Assembly: GCA_013141175.1 (NCBI GenBank)
Contig: JABFRN010000001.1
Span: 2,433,444-2,497,443 of the forward strand
Length of the DNA stretch: 64,000 nt
From: Lysobacter sp.
Lineage (GTDB): Bacteria; Pseudomonadota; Gammaproteobacteria; Xanthomonadales; Xanthomonadaceae
Reading direction: 5' to 3'
In this document: piece after piece, positions 30,707 to 43,298 of the stretch
How the letters are laid out: each line of letters opens with the position of its first letter
Position numbering within the stretch: position 1 is the stretch's first letter
Notes under the pieces: model-generated
What the model saw: the letters and a program-made list of their open reading frames with translations, nothing else
Told to the model about the DNA's origin: nothing
Database searches by the model: none
Program-made: the position numbers and the translations under genes

Positions 30707-32356
30707 TCAACGACCGCCGATGGTTGGCTGCGGGCGCCGGTAAGGCGGCGCCGACATCACCATTTCGACGAGCGAATGCGCCAGCGCATGCTCGGCGAGG
30801 ATCGCGGCGTCCGCGCCGCGTTCCAGCAGATGCTTCACCGCCGCGTCGCTGTGCGCGCGCGCCAGCACCGGAATCGGTGTATCGCATTGTTTGAGTCGTT
30901 TCGCGACCTTGCCGGCTTCCAGCGGGTCGGGAATGGTCAGCACCGCCAGCGCCGCGCGTTCCGGCATCGCTTCGGCGAGCACATCGTCGTCGGCGGCATT
31001 GCCGCGGATCGCCCGGTATCCGGCGGTGCGCGCGGTCTCGACGCGATCGGTGTCCGTATCGATGACCACGAAGGGTACGTCTGCGCGGGTCAGCAGCTCG
31101 GCGAGCTTGATGCCGACGCGTCCATAGCCGATCAGCAGGACATGACGCATCGGTGGCGCTGCCGGCGCATCGGCCGCGATCTTCGCTTCGGCGCGCGCGC
31201 GGCGGCGCGCCAGCAGCGCGAACAGCAATGGGTTGAGCATGATCGAGAGGATCGCGCCCGCCAGCACGAGGTCGCGTGTCTCGGGCGACATCAACTCCAG
31301 AGAGACACCGAGGCCGATCAGGATGAACGAGAATTCGCCGATCTGTGCGAGGCTGGCGGCGATGGTCAGCGCGATCTCGTTGGATTTGCCCAGCATCCGC
31401 ACCATGGTCCACGCCGCCAGGGATTTGCCGATCATGATGATCGCCAGGGTTTCCAGCACTTCGAGCGGGTGTTCGATCAGGATACCGGGGTCGAACAGCA
31501 TGCCGACCGACACGAAGAACAGCACTGCGAACGCATCGCGCAGCGGCAGCGAGTCCTCGGCCGCCTTGTGCCCGAACGGCGATTCGTTGAGCAGCATGCC
31601 GGCGAAGAACGCGCCCAGTGCGAACGAGACCCCGAACAGTTCCGCTGCGCCGAATGCCACGCCCATCGCGCAGGCCAGCACGCACAGCGTGAACAGTTCG
31701 CGCGAGCCGGTGTCGGCCACGCGCTCCAGCACCCGGGGCAATACGCGGCGACCGACGATCAACATCAGGGCGATGAATCCACCGACCTTGAGCGAAGTCG
31801 CCAGCAGGACTTTGCCGAGTCCTTCGCCGTCATCGTTGCCGGCCAGGGCCGGCACCAGTACCAGTGCGAGCACCATCGCCAGATCTTCGACGATCAGCCA
31901 GCCCACCGCGATGCGGCCGCGTTCGCTGTCGAGCATGCGCCCGCTCTCCAGCGCGCGCAGCAGCACGACGGTGCTGGCGACCGACAGCGAAAGTCCAAAG
32001 AGGATGCTCTGCGGATGCGGCCAGCCGAGCCGCCAGCCGAGGAACCAGCCCATCGCGGTGGCGACGCTCATCTGCACGATCGCGCCGGGCATGGCGAGAT
32101 TGCGCACGGCGATCAGGTCGCGCAGCGAGAAGTGCAGGCCCACGCCGAACATCAGCAGGATCACGCCGATCTCGGCCAGTTGCGGCGCGAGCGTCTGGTC
32201 GCCGACGAAGCCGGGCGTGTGCGGGCCGACCAGCACGCCGGCGATCAGGTAGCCGACGATCGGGGAGAGGCGCAGGCGTTGTGCCAGCAATCCGAACACG
32301 AAAGCCAGTACGAATCCGATGCATAGGATGGCGATGAGGGAGGTGTGGTGCGGCAT
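30707..32356 (-). CDS. ybaL: YbaL-type cation/proton antiporter with RCK (TrkA-N) domain
   Basis: A 549-residue CPA2-family transporter close to E. coli YbaL in order and motifs. The first ~390 residues are hydrophobic (PIVGYLIAGVLVGPHTPGFVGD, LAEIGVILLMFGVGLHFSLRDL, FALGAFFAGMLLNES). The C-terminus has a nucleotide-binding RCK domain (HVLLIGYGRVGIKLAELL, Rossmann GYGRVG). The substrate is probably K+ or Na+ against H+. The start is MPHHTSLIAILCIGF at 32356; the 36 upstream codons in frame are repeat sequence. Confidence 0.9.
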   Translation of the reverse strand: MPHHTSLIAILCIGFVLAFVFGLLAQRLRLSPIVGYLIAGVLVGPHTPGFVGDQTLAPQLAEIGVILLMFGVGLHFSLRDLIAVRNLAMPGAIVQMSVATAMGWFLGWRLGWPHPQSILFGLSLSVASTVVLLRALESGRMLDSERGRIAVGWLIVEDLAMVLALVLVPALAGNDDGEGLGKVLLATSLKVGGFIALMLIVGRRVLPRVLERVADTGSRELFTLCVLACAMGVAFGAAELFGVSFALGAFFAGMLLNESPFGHKAAEDSLPLRDAFAVLFFVSVGMLFDPGILIEHPLEVLETLAIIMIGKSLAAWTMVRMLGKSNEIALTIAASLAQIGEFSFILIGLGVSLELMSPETRDLVLAGAILSIMLNPLLFALLARRRARAEAKIAADAPAAPPMRHVLLIGYGRVGIKLAELLTRADVPFVVIDTDTDRVETARTAGYRAIRGNAADDDVLAEAMPERAALAVLTIPDPLEAGKVAKRLKQCDTPIPVLARAHSDAAVKHLLERGADAAILAEHALAHSLVEMVMSAPPYRRPQPTIGGR

Positions 32357-32380
32357 CGGGGCAGTATGCGTGATTGTCGA

Positions 32381-32990
32381 CGACTCATGGTGAGTGGGTA
32401 AGGCCTTGAATCTTTTTCGCGCTGGTGCGCGAGTTACTTTCTTTGGCGCAAAGAAAGTAACCAAAGAAACACTTCACGTCCAATTCAAACCTGCCTTCTG
32501 AGGCGAAGCCGGGATTTTTCGATGAGACATCCTTGTCTCATCGAAAAACGATGCACATCCTGTGCATCGCCCTCCGGGTCTACGATTGCGGTCCGACAGT
32601 GCGGTGGTTTGGATATCTGTAGGACGAAGGAGATTCCGGGTGCTCACGCGAAAAATGCGTGTGGCTGCGTGACAGCTTCAATTCAAAACAAACAGAACGC
32701 CGATCAAAGCGGCGGAACGATCGATTGCAGCGCAGCAGATGGCCATCGTCCCCGAAATCGTGCAGACGTAGTGCGCTATCCCTTGATTGGAGACCCGGAG
32801 GGCGGCGCACAGGACGTGCGCCGTTTTTCGATGAGGCAGGACGCCTCATCGAAAAATCCCGACTTCACCTCAGACGGCAGGTTTGAATTGGATTTGAAGT
32901 GTTTCTTTGGTTACTTTCTTTGCGCCAAAGAAAGTAACTCGCGCACCAGCGCGAAAAAGATTCAAGGCGTTACCCTCACGCCATGAGTCG
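32381..32990. repeat. Large inverted-repeat element: multi-hairpin copies B2 and B3
   Basis: Two ~200-base arms (32381-32581 and 32790-32990) are inverted copies around a unique centre of about 208 bases. About 75 bases after GCCTTGAATC are identical in both. Each arm holds TCGCGC/GCGCGA, a 13-base stem GTTACTTTCTTTG/CAAAGAAAGTAAC, a TTTTTCGATGAG-type stem and a fourth stem with a (G/A)TCCT loop. The inner stems differ between arms but remain paired. No transposase is encoded. Confidence 0.88.
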
Positions 32991-33073
32991 CCGACATCCG
33001 CTGCGCTGCGAGATTCGATGGGCGCTACTGTCGAAGCGACGTCAAATATCGACCCGCCAAATCCAAAAGAAAA

Positions 33074-33103
33074 AATGCCAGTCAGACAAGTCTGACTGGC
33101 ATT
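33074..33103 (-). terminator. Terminator of the TonB-dependent receptor gene
   Basis: A perfect 13-base stem AATGCCAGTCAGA/TCTGACTGGCATT with a four-base loop runs into a T-rich tail on the minus strand, 48 bases after the gene's stop. Confidence 0.9.
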
Positions 33104-33151
33104 CCGGCATCATCGAAAGTCCCCGCTTTCAGCGAACAACCAACCGGTCGA

Positions 33152-35572
<2,421 letters not shown>

Positions 35573-35709
35573 GGTGCAATTCCTTGCGGGAGGGGAGGGA
35601 ATGACGTTCATGGCGGTGTAACACGCGTCCGGGGAGGGGTCAAACGCTTGATCCGAATAAAGAGATGTCTCTGAACGCGCTTGTCGCCCCGGAATCGCAG
35701 TGCACGGCG

Positions 35710-35715
35710 TAAAAT
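35710..35715 (+). promoter_or_regulatory. -10 box (TAAAAT) ahead of yheS
   Basis: CGTAAAATCGCCGG, one of five near-identical boxes in this window. No clear -35 is visible. The start of transcription would be about 40 bases before the ATG. Confidence 0.5.
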
Positions 35716-35761
35716 CGCCGGCCCGGTTGGTGTCCGCCGTGCTCCAGAGTCTTCCTGCCCG

Positions 35762-37630
35762 ATGATTTCCTTCCGCAATTTCGCCCTCCGCCGGGGCGAG
35801 CGCCTGCTCTTGTCCGATGTCGACATGGCCCTGCATGCCGGCTGGCGGGTAGGCGTGGTCGGCCGCAATGGCGCCGGCAAGTCGTCCCTGTTCGCTGCGT
35901 TGATGCGGGAGATCGAGCCCGACAAGGGCGATCTGGACCTGCCCGGCAAGGCCCGGATCGCCAGCGTGGCCCAGGAAACCCCGTCGCTGCCCGACCCGGC
36001 GCTGGACTTCGTGCTGTCCGGCGATGTCGAGGTGCATGCAGCGGTACAGGCCGAGGCGAATGCGTTCGCGGCCGAAGACTGGGAAGCGGTGGCCGAAGCG
36101 CACCACCGGCTCGAAGAATTGAACGGCTACGACGCTGCGGCGCGCGCGGGTCGCCTGCTGCACGGCCTGGGCTTCCCGGCCGAAACGCATCCCAAGCCGG
36201 TGTCGGATTTCTCCGGCGGCTGGCGCGTGCGCCTGAACGTGGCGCGCGCGCTGATGATGCCCAGCGACCTGCTGCTGCTGGACGAACCCACCAACCATCT
36301 CGATCTCGACGCAGTGGTGTGGATGGAGGAATGGCTGCGCCGTTACGCGGGCACGCTGCTGGTGATCTCGCACGACCGCGAGTTCCTCGACAACGTCACC
36401 ACGCATACGCTGCATCTGCACGAAGGCAAGGCCAAGCTCTACACCGGCAACTACACCGCCTTCGAGCGCCAGCGCGCCGAGCACCTGCGCCAGCAGAACA
36501 TCGCCTTCGAGAAAGAACAGGCCGAACGCGCGCACCTGCAGAAGTTCATCGACCGCTTCAAGGCCAAAGCCAGCAAGGCCAAGCAGGCGCAGTCGCGGAT
36601 GAAGCGCCTGGAAAAACTCGCCGGCACCGAAGCGGTGCGCGCCGAGCGCGAATTCCGGATCGACTTCCCGCAGCCGCTGAAACTGCCGCATGCGTTGATG
36701 CGTCTGAACGATGCGGACTGCGGGTATGGCGATGATGCGGTCATCCTGCACAACGTCGGTTTCGGCCTGGAGGCCGGCGACCGCATCGGCCTGCTCGGCG
36801 CGAACGGCGCCGGCAAATCGACGCTGGTGAAGACGCTGGTCGGAGAACTGCCGCTGCTGGCCGGCGAGCGCTACGCGCACCCGGATCTGCGGATCGGTTA
36901 TTTCGCGCAGCACACGGTGGAGTCGCTGGTCTCGGGCACCTCTCCGCTCGATCATCTGCGCGAGCTGTCGCCCGATCTGCCCAATCAGGCGCTGCGCGAT
37001 TTCCTCGGCAAGTGGTATTTCCCGGGCGAGCGCGCGTTCGAGAACATCGATTCGTTCTCCGGCGGCGAAAAAGCGCGACTCGCGCTGGCATTGATCGCAT
37101 GGCGGCAGCCGAACGTGCTGCTGCTCGACGAACCCACCAACCATCTCGATCTGGACATGCGCGAAGCGCTGGCCGAAGCGCTCAGCGATTTCGATGGCGC
37201 GATCGTCATGGTCTCGCACGACCGTCACCTCATCGGCCTGGTCTGCGACAACTACGTGCGCGTCGCGGATGGTACGGTCGAACCCTTCGATGGCGATCTC
37301 GACGAATACGCCGCATGGTTGCGCACCCGAGCCAGCAGCGACCCGAAAAAAGCGGCGGCCAAACAGGCGGAGGCCGCGCCGCAGCCGGTCGCTGCGCCGG
37401 TCTCCACACCGGCGAAGAAAGGGTCGAAGCTCAATCCGCAGAAACTGGCGAAGGCCGAAACGCGCGTCGCCGAACTGGAAGCGCGGCTCGCGCGGATCGA
37501 AACCGAACTGGCCGCGCCAACGGCTTATGCCGACGGTGGCAAGCGCGCCACCGATCTCGGCCGTGAACAGCAGACGCTGCGCGGGCAGTTGGAAGCTGCC
37601 GAAGCGGAGTTGCTGGCGCTGTACGAATAG
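35762..37630 (+). CDS. yheS: ABC-F ATPase YheS
   Basis: A 622-residue soluble ABC-F protein with two ATPase cassettes: Walker A GRNGAGKS and GANGAGKS, signatures FSGGW and FSGGEKARLALAL, and LLLLDEPTNHLDLD twice. A charged linker with KAKASKAKQAQSRMKRLEKL lies between them and a C-terminal coiled coil follows (KAETRVAELEARLARIETELA). ABC-F proteins act on ribosomes as translation factors. The start MISFRNFALRRGERLLLSDV fixes the ATG at 35762. Confidence 0.94.
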   Translation: MISFRNFALRRGERLLLSDVDMALHAGWRVGVVGRNGAGKSSLFAALMREIEPDKGDLDLPGKARIASVAQETPSLPDPALDFVLSGDVEVHAAVQAEANAFAAEDWEAVAEAHHRLEELNGYDAAARAGRLLHGLGFPAETHPKPVSDFSGGWRVRLNVARALMMPSDLLLLDEPTNHLDLDAVVWMEEWLRRYAGTLLVISHDREFLDNVTTHTLHLHEGKAKLYTGNYTAFERQRAEHLRQQNIAFEKEQAERAHLQKFIDRFKAKASKAKQAQSRMKRLEKLAGTEAVRAEREFRIDFPQPLKLPHALMRLNDADCGYGDDAVILHNVGFGLEAGDRIGLLGANGAGKSTLVKTLVGELPLLAGERYAHPDLRIGYFAQHTVESLVSGTSPLDHLRELSPDLPNQALRDFLGKWYFPGERAFENIDSFSGGEKARLALALIAWRQPNVLLLDEPTNHLDLDMREALAEALSDFDGAIVMVSHDRHLIGLVCDNYVRVADGTVEPFDGDLDEYAAWLRTRASSDPKKAAAKQAEAAPQPVAAPVSTPAKKGSKLNPQKLAKAETRVAELEARLARIETELAAPTAYADGGKRATDLGREQQTLRGQLEAAEAELLALYE

Positions 37631-37697
37631 ACCCGAATGGCGGAATCGCCTTCGGCGGTTCCGCGCCGCGCGGCTTCACGGCGGATGCAGCCTTGCC

Positions 37698-37723
37698 GCC
37701 CACTCCCGCACGCGGGAGTGGGC
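37698..37723. repeat. REP-like hairpin between yheS and the isoamylase gene
   Basis: An 11-base perfect stem GCCCACTCCCG/CGGGAGTGGGC with loop CACG, followed by a GC-alternating stretch. It lies between two convergent genes and may end both transcripts. It resembles the CCCGC-centred repeats elsewhere in the window. Confidence 0.65.
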
Positions 37724-37754
37724 AGAGCGCGCAAACGCGCGCGCGGGTGAGGGC

Positions 37755-40073
<2,319 letters not shown>

Positions 40074-40262
40074 CGTTCGTCTCCTTTCGTGGGGTGCGCG
40101 CCGGGGTTGTCCGGGCGCACCGCACTATCGCCGGATGTGCGAACGCACATGGCCGCCGTGGGGCCGTCTGGAATCGTATTCATGGCCCGAGTTTGCATCT
40201 TCGGCATCCGGCCCCAGAATGGGGCCCAATCGCGACTGTCAATCGAGACGCCACGGAACGCC

Positions 40263-40595
40263 ATGCCCATCTATGCCTTTGAATGCACTGCCTGCGGCCA
40301 CCAGTTCGACCGGCTGCAGAAGATGTCCGACCCCGATCCGACCGACTGTCCCGAATGCGGCGCGACGCAGGTCAAGCGCCAGCTGACCGCACCATCGTTC
40401 CGCTTGTCCGGCAGCGGCTGGTACGAAACCGACTTCAAGAAGGACGGCGACAAGAAGCGGAACCTCACCGAAAAGGCCGACGCGCCGGCCTCCGGGGCGT
40501 CGGCCGACAGCGCGCCTGCGACGAAGGCTGCAGACCCTGCGCCGGCCGCCAAGCCCGCAGAGAGCAAGCCCGCTGCCAGCAAGCCGGCCGAATGA
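40263..40595 (+). CDS. FmdB-family zinc-ribbon protein
   Basis: A 110-residue protein with an N-terminal zinc ribbon: MPIYAFECTACGHQFDRLQKM, then CPECG, four cysteines in two CxxC knuckles. The C-terminal third is Ala/Pro/Lys-rich low complexity (ADPAPAAKPAESKPAASKPAE). FmdB-type genes are often found just upstream of aspS, as here with three genes between. Function is probably regulatory and unproven. Its stop overlaps the next start (ATGA). Confidence 0.85.
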   Translation: MPIYAFECTACGHQFDRLQKMSDPDPTDCPECGATQVKRQLTAPSFRLSGSGWYETDFKKDGDKKRNLTEKADAPASGASADSAPATKAADPAPAAKPAESKPAASKPAE

Positions 40596-41218
40596 CGCAC
40601 ATGCCGATGCGAGCGCGCAGGCTCGTCCCGTTGATCGCGCTGTGCCTGTTGTCGGCCTGCGCCAGCACCCCGTCCTCCTCCTCCGTGCCGGCGGACGCCT
40701 TCCTCGCCGCGTTGCGCAAGCACTGCGGGCAAGCGTTTTCGGGCCGGGTGCTCGCGGATACGCCTGCATCCGCGAACAGCGCATTCGCAGGCAAACCGCT
40801 GGTGATGCACGTTCGCGAATGCGGATCGGACACCCTCCGCGTCCCGTTCCACGTCGGCGACGACCGCTCGCGTACCTGGGTGTTGAGTCGCACCGCGAAC
40901 GGGCTGCGCCTGAAGCACGATCACCGCCACGAGGACGGCACCTCCGACAAGGTGACGATGTACGGCGGCGACACCGCTGCGGCCGGCACCGCGCAGCGCC
41001 AAGCATTTCCGGTCGATGCCGAATCCATCGACAGCTTCCGCGCGAACGGCTTGACCGCGTCGGTCGAGAACACCTGGGCAATGGAAATCGAGCCGGGGCG
41101 TCGCTTCCTGTACGAACTCTCGCGTCCGAACGGCCGCCTGTTCCAGGTCGAATTCGACCTGAGCGCGCCGCTTCCGGCACCGCCTCCGCCTTGGGGCAAC
41201 GAAGTACCGTTGCCCTGA
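40592..41218 (+). CDS. Putative lipoprotein of unknown function
   Basis: A 208-residue protein with a signal peptide and lipobox (LIALCLLSAC/AS), followed by a Ser-rich spacer. The body has HVRECGSDTLRVPFHVGDDRSRTWVLSRTANGLRLKHDHRHEDGT, patterns shared by uncharacterised xanthomonad lipoproteins. The first ATG overlaps the fmdB stop; ATGs at 40601 and 40607 are alternatives. It ends 22 bases before a bidirectional terminator. Confidence 0.75.
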   Translation: MTHMPMRARRLVPLIALCLLSACASTPSSSSVPADAFLAALRKHCGQAFSGRVLADTPASANSAFAGKPLVMHVRECGSDTLRVPFHVGDDRSRTWVLSRTANGLRLKHDHRHEDGTSDKVTMYGGDTAAAGTAQRQAFPVDAESIDSFRANGLTASVENTWAMEIEPGRRFLYELSRPNGRLFQVEFDLSAPLPAPPPPWGNEVPLP

Positions 41219-41239
41219 AGCCGCCGATGCCCCGACACG

Positions 41240-41265
41240 AAGACGCCGCCCGGAGGCGGCGTCTT
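41240..41265. terminator. Bidirectional terminator
   Basis: An 11-base perfect stem AAGACGCCGCC/GGCGGCGTCTT with loop CGGA lies between convergent genes ending at 41218 and 41286. A/T pairs at the base of the stem suit both directions. Confidence 0.82.
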
Positions 41266-41285
41266 GATTCGATACGTGAACCGGC

Positions 41286-41948
41286 TCAGCGCAGGCCGAA
41301 GCGCGCCCGGCAACCTTCGTCCACCCACAGCCCCTGCTGCTTGTCGTAGCCCCAGGAACGACCCTGGGTGCAGGGCGATTTCGACAGCGTCTCCAGCAGG
41401 GTCGGCGTGCCGCGGCTGCGGTCCCACGGACAGGTCTGACGACGGCCGTTTTCGCTGCCACAGGTCGTGCTGTAGCGACCGCCGCTTTCGCCGACGCGGA
41501 ATACGCCGCGACACCCCTTGTCCACCCAGATCGCGCCACCGCGCATGCCCCAGCTGCTGCCTTCGCGACACGGGGTGTCGGAGAGCTGCCGGATCAGGTC
41601 GGCATTGCCGTACAGATCCTTGCCGCAGCTCTTGCGACGACCGTCGCTGCTTTCGCACTTCACTTCCTTGCCGGCGTACTGCGGGCCGAACTCGGCGCGA
41701 CAGCCTTTCTCCACCCAGACCTTGCCCGCCGTGGTGCCCCAGGTGCGGCCCTGCACGCAATCGGTGGCCGACATCTGCCGGATGAGCCGGGTCTGGCCGG
41801 GCCAGGGCGTGGCGCAGGTTTCGCGCCGGGCGTCCTTGCTTTCGCAGCGGATGCTGTCCTTGTCGCCGAATTGGGCGAAGGCGCTGGGCGCGGCGGAGCA
41901 GGCCGCTGCGGCGATCGCAAGGAGGAGAAGGGTTCTGATCTTGGGCAT
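41286..41948 (-). CDS. Secreted DUF3011 protein with three repeats
   Basis: A 220-residue exported protein (signal MPKIRTLLLLAIAAAACSAAPSAFA). It has three DUF3011 repeats, each with CES(K/S)DGRR, a central LIRQLSDTPCxEGxSWG and IWVDKGCRGVF-type end, and four to five conserved cysteines, so disulfides are likely. Function of DUF3011 is unknown. It is a paralogue of the gene upstream on the same strand. The start at 41948 fits the signal peptide; the longer frame overlaps the neighbour in another frame and is rejected. Confidence 0.85.
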   Translation of the reverse strand: MPKIRTLLLLAIAAAACSAAPSAFAQFGDKDSIRCESKDARRETCATPWPGQTRLIRQMSATDCVQGRTWGTTAGKVWVEKGCRAEFGPQYAGKEVKCESSDGRRKSCGKDLYGNADLIRQLSDTPCREGSSWGMRGGAIWVDKGCRGVFRVGESGGRYSTTCGSENGRRQTCPWDRSRGTPTLLETLSKSPCTQGRSWGYDKQQGLWVDEGCRARFGLR

Positions 41949-42004
41949 ATCTGCAGACTCGTATCCGGTGGTGTGAGGGTGGGTCGCTGTGGCGATGATA
42001 GGCC

Positions 42005-43150
42005 TCAGCGGAGGCCGAAGCGTGCCCGGCAACCGTAGTTGACCCACAGTCCCGTGCGTTGGCTGTAGCCCCACGAATGACCTTGGGTGCACGGGCTGTC
42101 GGACAGTGTCTTCAACAATTGCGGCATGCCCCGATTGCGATCCCAGGCGCAGGGCGTGTATCGGCCGCCGGCGCTTTCGCAGGTCACCGTGTAGCCGGAA
42201 CCATTGTCGTAGCCGTCGTTGCCGTAACCACCGTTGTTGTAGCCGCCGTTGTTGTAGACACCACCGTTGTCGACGACGCGGAACACCCCGCGGCAACCTT
42301 TGTCCACCCAGATCGAACCGTTGCGCAGGCCCCAGTTGCTGTTCTCGGTGCAGCGACGGTCCGACAGCTGTTGGACCAGGTCGGCGTTGCCGTAAAGATT
42401 GGTGCCGCACTGCTTGTAGCGGCCGTCGCTGCTTTCGCAGCGGACCTCCTTCGATACCGACTCGGCGGTCGGCACGAAGACGCCGCGACAGCCGCCGGTC
42501 ACCCGGACTTCGCCGCGGCTGGACGACCAGTTCTGGCCGGCCACGCAAGGGGTGCCGGAGATCTGGCGCAGCAGGTCGGAGCTGCCGGGCCACGGTGTGG
42601 CGCAGGTGCGTGGCCGGCCATCGCTGCTTTCGCAGTTGATTTCGCCGCCGGCATTGCTGACCAGCGCGGAAAATTCGGCCCGGCAACCGCCGCTGACCCA
42701 GACCTGGCCACGGCTGGACGACCAGCTCTGGCCGGCGGTGCAGGGGCTGGTGGAAAGCTGTCGGGATAGGCGCGATTCGGTCTGCCACGGTGTGGGGCAG
42801 GTGCGCTGGCGGCCGTCGGTGCTTTCGCAGCGGACCGTTTCGCCGCTGTTGGCCGGAGGATAGCCGCCGGCGCCGGCGAGCGACTGCGCGATGTCGTTCT
42901 TGATCTGCTGGAAGGTCCAGTTCGACAGCCGGACCTGGTCCAGATAGAAACGCATCTGCTCTTCGGGGATGGTCCTGCCGCCGGACTGGTCGCTGTATTC
43001 CAGGCCGATGACCCGGCGCTGATCCGTCACCGGGAGTTCCCACACCCGTTCGGGCGCGTAGGCCTTGGCCTGGATCTGCTGCGCCGCCACCGGCAGGGCG
43101 CACAGGCCGAGCAGGGCGACGGCGAATACGCGGGTGAGCACACCTTTCAT
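42005..43150 (-). CDS. Secreted DUF3011 protein with four repeats
   Basis: A 381-residue exported protein (signal MKGVLTRVFAVALLGLCALPVAA). An N-terminal ~90-residue region without repeats precedes four DUF3011 repeats, the first beginning VRCESTDGRQRTC and the last ending GLWVNYGCRARFGLR. A flexible NNGGYNNGGYGNDGY linker sits before the last repeat. AAGGAG precedes the ATG at 43150. It lies 56 bases upstream of its paralogue, and their last repeats are nearly identical, so they arose by tandem duplication. The repeats may bind a cell-wall or matrix ligand; this is not known. Confidence 0.86.
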   Translation of the reverse strand: MKGVLTRVFAVALLGLCALPVAAQQIQAKAYAPERVWELPVTDQRRVIGLEYSDQSGGRTIPEEQMRFYLDQVRLSNWTFQQIKNDIAQSLAGAGGYPPANSGETVRCESTDGRQRTCPTPWQTESRLSRQLSTSPCTAGQSWSSSRGQVWVSGGCRAEFSALVSNAGGEINCESSDGRPRTCATPWPGSSDLLRQISGTPCVAGQNWSSSRGEVRVTGGCRGVFVPTAESVSKEVRCESSDGRYKQCGTNLYGNADLVQQLSDRRCTENSNWGLRNGSIWVDKGCRGVFRVVDNGGVYNNGGYNNGGYGNDGYDNGSGYTVTCESAGGRYTPCAWDRNRGMPQLLKTLSDSPCTQGHSWGYSQRTGLWVNYGCRARFGLR

Positions 43151-43244
43151 TTCAGACTCCTTGAACGTGGCGGACGATGACAGGTCTGGCGGGCGGGCGC
43201 AGGCAACGCGGCGTTCCGTCGACGCGTTCGGCCGCTGCAACCGC

Positions 43245-43250
43245 TAAAAT
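43245..43250 (+). promoter_or_regulatory. -10 box (TAAAAT) ahead of aspS
   Basis: CGCTAAAATGCGCGG, 48 bases before the aspS ATG. Same box as at 35710, 46823, 58056 and 59650. Confidence 0.55.
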
Positions 43251-43298
43251 GCGCGGCTGACCGGCAAGCGCCGGACGATCCTACACCCGGAGCCCCCC

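Larger units (their letters stand above)
32357..33151. other. Intergenic region between ybaL and the TonB receptor gene
   Basis: These 795 bases contain no convincing gene. Bases 32381-32990 are the inverted pair of multi-hairpin repeats with a unique ~208-base centre; 33074-33103 is the receptor gene terminator. The open frames at 32522 and 32907 translate repeat arms: the latter repeats the 23 codons found in frame before ybaL. Confidence 0.7.

Noticed and set aside
30147-31685. A 512-codon open frame overlapping ybaL and the small secreted protein
   Set aside because: Arg/Ala-rich shadow in another frame of ybaL, without family motifs.
32357-32464. N-terminal extension of ybaL
   Set aside because: The extra codons come from the repeat arm; an identical peptide appears in the other arm at 32907 with no antiporter behind it.
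35573-37228. Upstream extension of the TonB receptor frame
   Set aside because: It is antisense to yheS; the signal peptide at 35572 marks the start.
41286-43103. CRISPR-like regularity in the DUF3011 region
   Set aside because: The repeats are protein domains of about 60-70 codons with varied spacers in frame, not short identical repeats.
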